DNA of 64,000 nt, taken from positions 682,001 through 746,000 of the forward strand of contig CAXXFQ010000024.1 in assembly GCA_963674475.2 (NCBI GenBank). Reading direction: 5' to 3'. How positions within the stretch are numbered: the stretch's first letter is position 1; each line of letters opens with the position of its first letter. Under the pieces are notes generated by a model. The model worked only from the letters and a program-made list of their open reading frames with translations, was not told where the DNA came from and ran no database searches. The position numbers and the translations under genes were made by a program. The stretch is from CAXXFQ01 sp963674475. GTDB taxonomy: Bacteria > Planctomycetota > Planctomycetia > Pirellulales > Thermoguttaceae. Positions 24,360 to 31,690 of the stretch are shown here, in pieces.

Positions 24360-24921
24360 CTATATTCAAATTGAAGAAGCACTACCAACACTGATAAATG
24401 AATTCGACTGGCCGCATTCATTTATCAGAGAGTTGTATTTTACTTCATGCCATAGCCTTCAACAACACGAGGATAATTTGGGGCAAGATATGATTTGCGA
24501 AGGGTTCGCTCCTTTGAATCTTCGGCTGATGATTGCTGCTTCGGGGAATCCGAAAGTTTTTGGAATTGAATTTATCTGTGAAGATGTAAAGCTTTTCTCT
24601 TTTCAGACACTTGATGAATTGCAATTTAAATGTAATATAGACAGAGATGGAGTGTTTTGTGACTTTGTAGATCATGCTATTAGTTTTGATAAAGGTTGTT
24701 GTGTTGCGAGTAGAGATGTTCGGGTTGCTTTTTTGGGCGAGGAATACTTGGGTCCAATGTCTCGATTAGGTTATGAGATCCCATCTGAAGATGCAATAAA
24801 AGCTATGAAGCTTGAGGGTTACTGGCGGCAATGTCCAACTTGCTTCAATGCATGGGAGGAAAGATTAGATATTCAATATTCACGATGTCCTGAGTGTGGG
24901 CGATTAACAGCTTTGCAATAA
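24352..24921 (+). CDS. Putative immunity protein with C-terminal zinc ribbon
   Basis: A 189-residue protein whose ATG overlaps the end of the silent toxin frame by 8 bases. The first ~155 residues are unrecognised (FDWPHSFIRELYFTSCHSL, NLRLMIAASGNPKVFGIEF). The end carries CPTCFNAWEE and CPECGRLTAL, two CxxC pairs 23 residues apart, making a probable zinc ribbon. AT-rich compared with the metabolic genes. Immunity is inferred from coupling to the toxin tip. Confidence 0.65.
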   Translation: MTNYIQIEEALPTLINEFDWPHSFIRELYFTSCHSLQQHEDNLGQDMICEGFAPLNLRLMIAASGNPKVFGIEFICEDVKLFSFQTLDELQFKCNIDRDGVFCDFVDHAISFDKGCCVASRDVRVAFLGEEYLGPMSRLGYEIPSEDAIKAMKLEGYWRQCPTCFNAWEERLDIQYSRCPECGRLTALQ

Positions 24922-25046
24922 ATGCAAATCGTGGATATGTTTTTCCACTTTTATCGATAGAGAAATTCATGAGCACCGTTAAGCCAGGGTGAAAATAACT
25001 ATCATCTATACTTTTAGCTTTATTGAGAAGTCATTAAGGTTTAGAA

Positions 25047-25508
25047 GGAAAAAGGTGTCAGGAATGCTCTGTAGAAAACCTTGATGTGCCAGATGATCAT
25101 GAGGTTGTGGGTGAGGGCCATGAGCAGGAGGTCGCGGCGGCGGGAGTGGTTGGTGGTGGCCGAGCCGAGGCGGCGCTTGATCATGCTCATGACCGTTTCG
25201 ACTTGCCAACGTTGACCGTAGCGCTCGTGGTCGAAGTGGGTTTACATCAGCCGGCGGTAAAGCCCTTTGGCAGGCTTGGTTGTCGGTCGGCCATGCTTCG
25301 GAGGAATGAGCGATCGGATGCCGTGCTCGTCGCAACAGCGCCGATGGTTCGACTCGCTGTCGTAGCCGGCAGCCGCTTCCGGGCCACCGTCGGCGCGGTA
25401 ACCAACACCTTCCGTGGCGATTTGCTCGTCCTGCTCCTACATAAACATATAAGCACCATCCACCATAAGTTCAGCGTTTTCTACAGAGCATTCCTGACAC
25501 CTTTTTCC
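25047..25508. mobile_element. Dead 462-bp insertion sequence with 33-bp perfect terminal inverted repeats
   Basis: The segment is bounded by two perfect 33-base inverted repeats (25047-25079 and 25476-25508) beginning GGAAAAAGGTGTCAGGAATG. It encloses an interrupted DDE-type transposase read on the minus strand. No target-site duplication is obvious. It is too short for a complete IS and is best viewed as an internally deleted copy. Confidence 0.8.
25062..25483 (-). pseudogene. Transposase remnant (IS4/IS5-like DDE), in-frame stops
   Basis: Minus-strand translation gives AGYDSESNHRRCCDEHGIRS, then LIPPKHGRPTTKPAKGLYRR, an in-frame stop, and YGQRWQVETVMSMIKRRLGS followed by LLLMALTHNLMIIWHIKVF. 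These are the C-terminal Y-(2)-R-(3)-E-(6)-K-type signature and flanks of IS4/IS5-type transposases. A second stop lies upstream of GVGYRADGG. The N-terminal two-thirds of the enzyme is missing. Plus-strand open frames here are shadows. Confidence 0.7.
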
Positions 25509-25903
25509 GGACTCCTCTTTTTCTGACCTGAGCGGTCGCATCCGGTCCCCCTCTGTTTACTAAAGGAAATTCACCCCAAGCAACCATTATTCCAAGACCA
25601 AAAAATAAAGCGACAACACACTTCCTGGAACGGTTACTCATAAATTATCCCAACAAGGAACCTGAAATCCTCGGTTGAAGGCGAGGGTTTTAGGGGCTTG
25701 GCTTGGTTGTTATAATGTTGGCTATAGGAATTACAGGACAAGTTCACTTAGTCGTTACGATTTAAAGTACCACTTCGTGTTGGCGACCGGGCGGCTTGGG
25801 GGAGCCTGTGGGTGCCATGTTTGCCCGTGATAGGAAAACGTTTTTCGAATCGTGGTCCCCAAGAGAATGAAATTGAAAACCTGTTCGACAAGAAGGAAGT
25901 AGT
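25509..25903. other. Intergenic region upstream of the fucosidase gene
   Basis: No coding feature supported. It contains a TATAAT-like hexamer near 25711 without a convincing -35 partner, and the ribosome-binding AAGGAAG just before the ATG at 25904. It probably carries the fucosidase promoter. Confidence 0.3.
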
Positions 25904-27271
25904 ATGCGATTCGCGTCGGTAATGCGGTGTGTTGTTGTCGGTTTGCTCGCGTTTGGCGCGGGAATGGTTGACTCGAGTTCGGCCGCGTTGCCGGGCGAGA
26001 CGCAACAACAGATTGATGCACGGATGAAATGGTGGCGCGACGCCAGGTTTGGCATGTTCATCCACTGGGGACTTTATAGCATTCCGGCGGGCGAGTGGAA
26101 TTCGAAGCCGGTGTCGGGGCTCAGTTCGTACATTCAGAAAAAGGCTCCCATTCCTGAAAGCGAATACGCCAAGCTGCAGGCGAAGTTCAACCCGACGAAG
26201 TATGACGCCCGGCAGTGGGCTTCGTTGGCGAGCCGAGCCGGGGCCAAGTATGTCGTGATTACGAGCAAGCATCACGAAGGTTTCGGCCTGTTCGATAGCA
26301 AGGTGACGGACTACGACGTGATGGGCACGCCGCATGGCCGCGATTTGCTTAAGCCGCTGGCCGACGCCTGCCGCCACGAGGGCCTGGAAATCTGCTGGTA
26401 CTATTCGACCCTCGACTGGCATCACCACGAGGCGATGGGGCGAGACTTCCCGAGTTACCGCAAGTTCATGCGGGCCCAACTCGAAGAGTTGCTGACCAAT
26501 TACGGTCGCATCGGCGTGCTTTGGTTTGACGGCGATTGGATCCTGGAGTGGAAGGAACAGTACGGCCGCGATCTGGAAGCCTTTTTACATCGTATTCAGC
26601 CGGACCTGATCACTAACGATCGGATCGGCCGCGGACGCCAGATTACCCGGGAAGAGAAGCGGAAGAACGTGGATGACACACGCGAGTTTGCCGGCGACTT
26701 TGGCACGCCCGAGCAGGAAATTCCCGCGACGGGCATGCCGGGATTCGACTGGGAAACCTGCCAGACGATAAACGGCACCTGGGGCTTCAAAAAACACGAC
26801 CATAACTGGAAATCGACGCCCACGCTCATCCGTCAGTTGGTCGACACGGCCAGCAAGGGTGGCAACTTTTTGCTCAATGTGGGTCCCACAGCCGAGGGCC
26901 TTATTCCGCCGGAGATTGTCGAGCGACTCGAAGCCATCGGACACTGGATGGATGTGAACGGGGAAAGCATCTACGGCACGACGGCCAACCCCTTCGAAAA
27001 TCTCGCCTGGGGACGCGCTACCAAGAAGCCGGGCAAGCTGTACCTGCATGTGTTCGACTGGCCGACCGACGTCAAGCTGCGCGTGCCCGGGTTGACCAAC
27101 AAGATTACCAAGGCCTATCTTTTGGCTGACAAATCGCGGAAGGCGCTGGCCGTTGAACGCGGCGACGGCGAGGTGGTCATCTCCGTGCCGAAGAAGGCCC
27201 TCGATACGGTTGCCACCGTGGTAGTGCTGGACATTGTGGGCGAGCCGAAGGTGGTTCAGTCGCCAAAATAA
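25904..27271 (+). CDS. Secreted alpha-L-fucosidase (GH29)
   Basis: A 455-residue exported glycosidase. A signal peptide (MRFASVMRCVVVGLLAFGAG ... SSAAL) leads into the GH29 barrel. Diagnostic motifs are WWRDARFGMFIHWGLYSIPA, AGAKYVVITSKHHEGFGLFD, EICWYYSTLDWH, GVLWFDGDW (the aspartate near residue 208 is the expected nucleophile) and GGNFLLNVGPTAEG. A beta-sandwich domain closes the protein. It removes terminal alpha-L-fucose from glycans outside the cytoplasm. A strong ribosome site (AAGGAAG) precedes the ATG. It stands alone rather than in an operon. Released fucose could feed the fucose-isomerase-like operon at 5.9-10.8 kb, which is speculative. Confidence 0.93.
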   Translation: MRFASVMRCVVVGLLAFGAGMVDSSSAALPGETQQQIDARMKWWRDARFGMFIHWGLYSIPAGEWNSKPVSGLSSYIQKKAPIPESEYAKLQAKFNPTKYDARQWASLASRAGAKYVVITSKHHEGFGLFDSKVTDYDVMGTPHGRDLLKPLADACRHEGLEICWYYSTLDWHHHEAMGRDFPSYRKFMRAQLEELLTNYGRIGVLWFDGDWILEWKEQYGRDLEAFLHRIQPDLITNDRIGRGRQITREEKRKNVDDTREFAGDFGTPEQEIPATGMPGFDWETCQTINGTWGFKKHDHNWKSTPTLIRQLVDTASKGGNFLLNVGPTAEGLIPPEIVERLEAIGHWMDVNGESIYGTTANPFENLAWGRATKKPGKLYLHVFDWPTDVKLRVPGLTNKITKAYLLADKSRKALAVERGDGEVVISVPKKALDTVATVVVLDIVGEPKVVQSPK

Positions 27272-27274
27272 TAC

Positions 27275-27302
27275 CCCTGCCCCACGTTTAATGTAGGCAG
27301 GG
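27275..27302. terminator. Possible hairpin after the fucosidase gene
   Basis: CCCTGCC (27275-27281) pairs with GGCAGGG (27296-27302) across a 14-base loop, immediately after the stop codon. No U-tract follows, so function as a factor-independent terminator is doubtful. Confidence 0.35.
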
Positions 27303-27327
27303 TTAGATGAAAAGAGTCGGTTCGCGT

Positions 27328-27580
27328 CTATTTCACCAGGATCAGCGGCCGCTCGTCGGCGATGGTCGCGAAGATGGCCAATAGACCGTCATCGCCGACA
27401 CTTTCCTCGCCGGGGATATAAGTGCACGTCGCCGAGCCGTTTGGCGATCTCTTCCATCAGCCTGATATCAGACGCGGTGCCGAGGCTGATGGAGGCAAAT
27501 CGGATAAACGCAACGCCGCGTTCTACGGCCACCATTCCGTCGTCGCCAGAGTCGAAGTGGCCTGACGCCAGAATGAAGAC
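27328..27580 (-). pseudogene. Decayed coding fragment, possibly VWA-domain-related
   Basis: Minus-strand frames read FILASGHFDSGDDGMVAVER, RLMEEIAKRLGDVHLY, then after a frame change YIPGEESVGDDGLLAIFATI and ADERPLILVK before a TAG. Two coding-like blocks in different frames suggest a frameshifted gene end. The second block resembles the tail of planctomycete VWA-domain proteins; this is a weak impression. The rest of 27272-27731 shows nothing else recognisable. Confidence 0.35.
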
Positions 27581-27731
27581 TTAGCAATCTAACAACCCAG
27601 GAACCCAAAGCCAATTCGAACAATCATTGGGACATCCCCAGGATTAGCCGTGGGCAATTCATTCTCACAGACCATTGCGACAAACTGCCATTTCCCATTC
27701 GGGCCAAATATAGCTCAAACACAATTTGATA

Positions 27732-30674
27732 TCAGCGATCCAAGTCCTCGACCGTTTTCATGATCTCCTCGATTTCCTTATCAGTCAGCCGATCACGTGT
27801 TTCGAGGAGCATTTTACGTAGATGTTCCTTCTCTTTGTAACCACGGGGGAAGGCGATATTGCCGAAGGGGCCTTCACTATCGATCAACCTCTTTTCGTCT
27901 TGGTCAAAGATAGCGAAAAAAGGAAGATAAAATGGCTTGCCCATGGTGATCCGCTCGGTAATCTCGTCTCCGTTCATGTCGTGTAGATCATCGACGGATA
28001 ACATCACATAATCTTTACTGAGAAATTCCTTTTGGACGTCAAGCCATCGGGTCAGATAGAAGCAGTGCCTACAGTATCTTCGGCAGAGGCGGACCCAGAC
28101 TTTTCGATTGGACCGTTTCGCTTCAGCAAAGGCATCGTCCCATTTTTGTTTGGCTTCCGCTCGCTTTGGAGCGTACCGGGAAATGAAAGCGGTCGCTTTT
28201 TCAGGGGCTTTCTTGTCGTTCAAAGAAATTTGGATTCTCCCGAGTTCATTGCCATTCCCGTCGATCGCGCACGCGAAAACCTCCTCCTCTCCAGGAATTG
28301 GCCAGTTCTTCTGCTTGGTAAAATCGATATCTTCCTGCTTCAAGCCCAATTCCCTTGCGAATGCTCGAAACTGCATATAACGATAAACGTCCTGGTTTCT
28401 TTCTCGGTCCATGAAATGGGTATCGACGAACGACTTGGCTGCGGGATTCGAGATGATCGCCATGAGGTGATAGCCGGACAACCGACAGTCACGCAACATC
28501 ACGTCGAAACGCTGTTGAAACGTCTTCTTGGCTGAACGAGCGACAATTTTGTCCAGGCGACTCACGGCGCGTGGGCGTGTTTCATCGGGGGTGAGTTTGA
28601 CTTCTCCTAGACAGACACCAAATTCAGAACCGTCAATAGAATTTGCGTAGATAGAGATATCCGTCTGAGTTGGAAGCCCCCTGAGCGTGTAGTTGCCTTG
28701 CTGGTCGGTTGTGGTCCCTATGTTTTTTGCCGTGAAAGAAGTTATCCCTCCGCCTCCCAGATTATGGCTATTGTATATAATACTAATCGAAGCACGCACG
28801 GCACGGCCAACCAGGGGTTTTTCGTCTTTGCCAAGCAGTCGACCGTGATAATCTCGTGTCGGAAGCAGTTTTACTTGAATAGGGGTGTCGAAATTCTCGA
28901 CAATAGCCATCCCCGCCGCTTTCGCATCTTTGGTATAGGCGAAAATTCCGATCTGCGATGCCCTCGTTTCGAACTGAAAAGACCCGTCCTGGCTCGAAGT
29001 CACCTGATTTCGCTCCCTTGTTTTGCCGTCGACGGAACCGATTTCGATTTCGGCGTCAGCCAGACTTGCTTCCACTCCGGTGGCCAAGACCAATTGGCCG
29101 GTGACTTTTCGTTGGGTGTTGATTTCCTGATGGAACTTTATTTTCGAGCTTCCGTCCTTCTTCACCTCAATCGCTTTTTTGGAAGTCCACTCTTCCATAT
29201 AAACGCTTCCTTCGAGCTTTCCTGGTCGGACGAAGGTGGTCGCTTTTCCCAAGCCATCCGTCTTCACCGACCACCCGCGCCCTCCAACCCCATACTGAGT
29301 TCGCCCTTCTTCATACCATGAATACTTGTGCGGGGTTTGGAGCCAGACCGACTGATTGGCAATAGGCTTTTTGTCCGGTCCCGCAGTCAGAACCACTTCC
29401 ACTTTCACCCCTTTCGTGAGTGTCAACGTCGGCGAGGTCGTTTTTTGAGTCGCCAATTCATAAGGGATGCCGTCGATCGTATTACTGACCCAACGCGCGT
29501 CGTTGACAAATACACAATAAGTCGCGTTTGGCAGGACATTGCATGAAAATTTTCCATTGGAATCGGTGAAAGTGCTAAGCATATCCGAGTGTCCTTCCCT
29601 TTCACCCTGAAGAGAACTAAGCGAAACCAGAAAACCACCCGGGTTCCCGTTGGGCGAGATGACCTGGCCAACCACTTGCTTTCGTTCGGCCATATTCCTT
29701 TTCTTCAACTTGACGACGATTGTGCCATCGACCATTTCCTCTCGGGCAAACTTGACCCATTGCTTGTCATTGATTGTGACGAAATAAAAGGTATTTTCCC
29801 AATCCGGAAACCACAGGTAAAATGCTTTTCCCTGATCGTCGGTTGTCATGAAGGAATTGGGGTCGGTTCCCAGATAGTTGTAGAACGGGGGTGGCGTTGC
29901 GACGTTGATAAGGAACTTGATATTTGCCACCGGGGCATTCTTCTCGTCGAGAAATCGAATCTCCTGCTTCCGGCAGGGCGTCAACTCGATAACGTGTTGA
30001 TCCTCTTTCAGATTTCGATCCGGTTTTTCGCTGAGCGAGTAACCACCGATCTTAAAATCATCGGTCCATGCATGAAATAGCACCGGTTTATCGTTTAGCT
30101 GTAGGGGCAAATGGGCAACGCCCGATTGATCGGTTTGGGCCCGCTTGCTGCTTCCTCGTTGCAGTTCGATCAGAACGTGTGCCCCCGGAACCGGTTTCCC
30201 CTGGTCGGTCACCGTCATTTCGAGCTTTCGAGGGGCCGCTTCCATCGCCAGGGTAATTCCGTCGGCAGCCGCTTGACGGAGTTGGTACCTTTGCAATCTT
30301 TTAAAAGCAATTTGACCGCCATCGGAAGAAACCGCCTCGATATCGAGGCAGTACCAATCCAAATCGTTCACGGGTATCCAAGCGTCAAACTCACTCCCAT
30401 TGACCTGGGGCTTGATGATTTGGTGAAAAGATCGAGAGTTCCTCGTCACGGTTACTTTAAAATCTGTCGCGGGATCGCCATTTTTATCAAGGACTTTTCC
30501 TCGCAATCGAATCTGAAGATCCTTGCCCGAGCCGCTGAGCCACTCCGGAGCTTGGCTCACACTCGAATCGCCGGTTTTTCCCTCTTCCTGGCCGAACACC
30601 TTACCGTCGAGCAAGTCAACCTGCAGAAAACCAAACAAAATTGTCAAAACCACCCACGCGCGTTGAATCTTCAT
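27732..30674 (-). CDS. Secreted multi-domain protein with carboxypeptidase-regulatory-like repeats and C-terminal thioredoxin fold
   Basis: A 980-residue exported protein with a signal peptide (WVVLTILFGFLQVDLLDG). Several CarboxypepD_reg-like/Ig-like beta domains follow, for example KVLDKNGDPATDFKVTVTRN, GQVISPNGNPGGFLVSLSSL and GRLLGKDEKPLVGRAVRAS. The last ~150 residues look thioredoxin-like: AEAKRSNRKVWVRLCRRYC then RHCFYLTRWLD, with a CRHC redox-type pair, and PFFAIFDQDEKRLIDSEG. It probably acts in the periplasm or at the surface as a redox-linked scaffold. No enzyme activity is assignable. No operon partner is evident; the two-component genes downstream are 317 bases from its start on the same strand but upstream in transcription. 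Confidence 0.65.
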   Translation of the reverse strand: MKIQRAWVVLTILFGFLQVDLLDGKVFGQEEGKTGDSSVSQAPEWLSGSGKDLQIRLRGKVLDKNGDPATDFKVTVTRNSRSFHQIIKPQVNGSEFDAWIPVNDLDWYCLDIEAVSSDGGQIAFKRLQRYQLRQAAADGITLAMEAAPRKLEMTVTDQGKPVPGAHVLIELQRGSSKRAQTDQSGVAHLPLQLNDKPVLFHAWTDDFKIGGYSLSEKPDRNLKEDQHVIELTPCRKQEIRFLDEKNAPVANIKFLINVATPPPFYNYLGTDPNSFMTTDDQGKAFYLWFPDWENTFYFVTINDKQWVKFAREEMVDGTIVVKLKKRNMAERKQVVGQVISPNGNPGGFLVSLSSLQGEREGHSDMLSTFTDSNGKFSCNVLPNATYCVFVNDARWVSNTIDGIPYELATQKTTSPTLTLTKGVKVEVVLTAGPDKKPIANQSVWLQTPHKYSWYEEGRTQYGVGGRGWSVKTDGLGKATTFVRPGKLEGSVYMEEWTSKKAIEVKKDGSSKIKFHQEINTQRKVTGQLVLATGVEASLADAEIEIGSVDGKTRERNQVTSSQDGSFQFETRASQIGIFAYTKDAKAAGMAIVENFDTPIQVKLLPTRDYHGRLLGKDEKPLVGRAVRASISIIYNSHNLGGGGITSFTAKNIGTTTDQQGNYTLRGLPTQTDISIYANSIDGSEFGVCLGEVKLTPDETRPRAVSRLDKIVARSAKKTFQQRFDVMLRDCRLSGYHLMAIISNPAAKSFVDTHFMDRERNQDVYRYMQFRAFARELGLKQEDIDFTKQKNWPIPGEEEVFACAIDGNGNELGRIQISLNDKKAPEKATAFISRYAPKRAEAKQKWDDAFAEAKRSNRKVWVRLCRRYCRHCFYLTRWLDVQKEFLSKDYVMLSVDDLHDMNGDEITERITMGKPFYLPFFAIFDQDEKRLIDSEGPFGNIAFPRGYKEKEHLRKMLLETRDRLTDKEIEEIMKTVEDLDR

Positions 30675-30991
30675 TTCCTTTGCCCTCGTTTGATACTGAT
30701 TCTCGAAGAGAAAAGCCCCTGTGCGAGCGATTCCTTGAGCAGTTGTAGATCATTGTACTCGAGTTTTGTCGAGCGTCAATAAATTACTGTATCAACCCAA
30801 TTGGAAACGGAGGGAGGCGGCCCAACGTAGAGTCTTCGCCCGAGGTGGCGTGGGTGCGGATGCGACCTCCTCGACCATAACGCCGATCAGGCATGCTCAC
30901 TCAGCGGCACGCATCAATTCGATTTGTCCGAGCGGTTCCAAAACATCACACGGTTCTTTCCGACGGAACGGTTTTGGTATACTCTTGCTGG
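30675..30991. other. Intergenic region, 317 bases
   Basis: Lies between the response-regulator stop and the start of the 980-residue protein, and should hold the latter's promoter and the terminator of the two-component operon. The only structure seen is a short CTCGA/TCGAG inverted repeat near 30760. Nothing else is supported. Confidence 0.3.
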
Positions 30992-31690
30992 TTAAGAATC
31001 GGGGCGGAATTTATAGCCGACCTGGCGGAGTGTTTCTATGTGGCTTGGTGAATCGGGCGAAGGGGATATCTTTTGGCGGAGCGTGTTGACGAATCGGTCG
31101 ACGGTTCTGGTCGTGGCCAGGCAGTGGTAGCCCCAGACTGCGTCGAGAATGTCGCGGCGGGTTCGAGCCCGGTACGGATTGGTCACGAAATACACAAGCA
31201 GTTCGAACTCGCGGGGCGTGAGGCTGATCGGCTCTCCGTCTCGCACGAAGGTCCTTGCGTCGAGGTCGAGCGAGCAAATGCCGAAGCGGTAACGTCTCTC
31301 TTTGGTCTCCTCTTGAAAACCGCCACGTCGAAGAAAAGCGGCCGCCCGGGCCAAAAGTTCATTGATGCTAAACGGCTTGGTAACGTAGTCGTCGGCCCCC
31401 AAGTCCAAACCGCGTATGATGTCACTTTCCCGCCCCTTGGCCGAAAGCATGATGATCGGCATTTGTAGACGCTTTGTTCGCACCGCTTGACAGATTTCGT
31501 AGCCGTTGACGTAGGGCAGCATGATGTCGAGAACGATCAGATCGGGCCGAGCCGACAGGGCCAATTGCATTCCCGCCCGACCGTCGTTGGCCGTAAGGAC
31601 TTGGTACTCCCTGAAGTGAAAGTTATCTTCCAGGCCACGGAGCATCGTGGAGTCATCTTCGATAATCAGAATCGTCTTGGGCTTAGTCAT
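30992..31690 (-). CDS. OmpR/PhoB-type response regulator
   Basis: A 232-residue regulator. The receiver domain begins MTKPKTILIIEDDSTMLRGL, has the phosphoacceptor region LIVLDIMLPYVNGYEI, the Thr/Ser strand PIIMLSAKGRESD and the Lys in VTKPFSINELLAR. The C-terminal winged helix (LTPREFELLVYFVTNPYRAR, RTVDRFVNTLRQKI) is PhoB-like. The ATG at 31690 overlaps the end of the kinase gene by 8 bases, so the pair is coupled; a longer start at 31786 lies inside the kinase. An 11-base direct repeat upstream of the DUF3108-like gene is a possible target. Confidence 0.93.
   Translation of the reverse strand: MTKPKTILIIEDDSTMLRGLEDNFHFREYQVLTANDGRAGMQLALSARPDLIVLDIMLPYVNGYEICQAVRTKRLQMPIIMLSAKGRESDIIRGLDLGADDYVTKPFSINELLARAAAFLRRGGFQEETKERRYRFGICSLDLDARTFVRDGEPISLTPREFELLVYFVTNPYRARTRRDILDAVWGYHCLATTRTVDRFVNTLRQKISPSPDSPSHIETLRQVGYKFRPDS

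Noticed and set aside
25086..25526. 146-residue plus-strand open frame in the IS remnant
   Set aside because: The meaningful translation is on the minus strand, where transposase motifs are legible.
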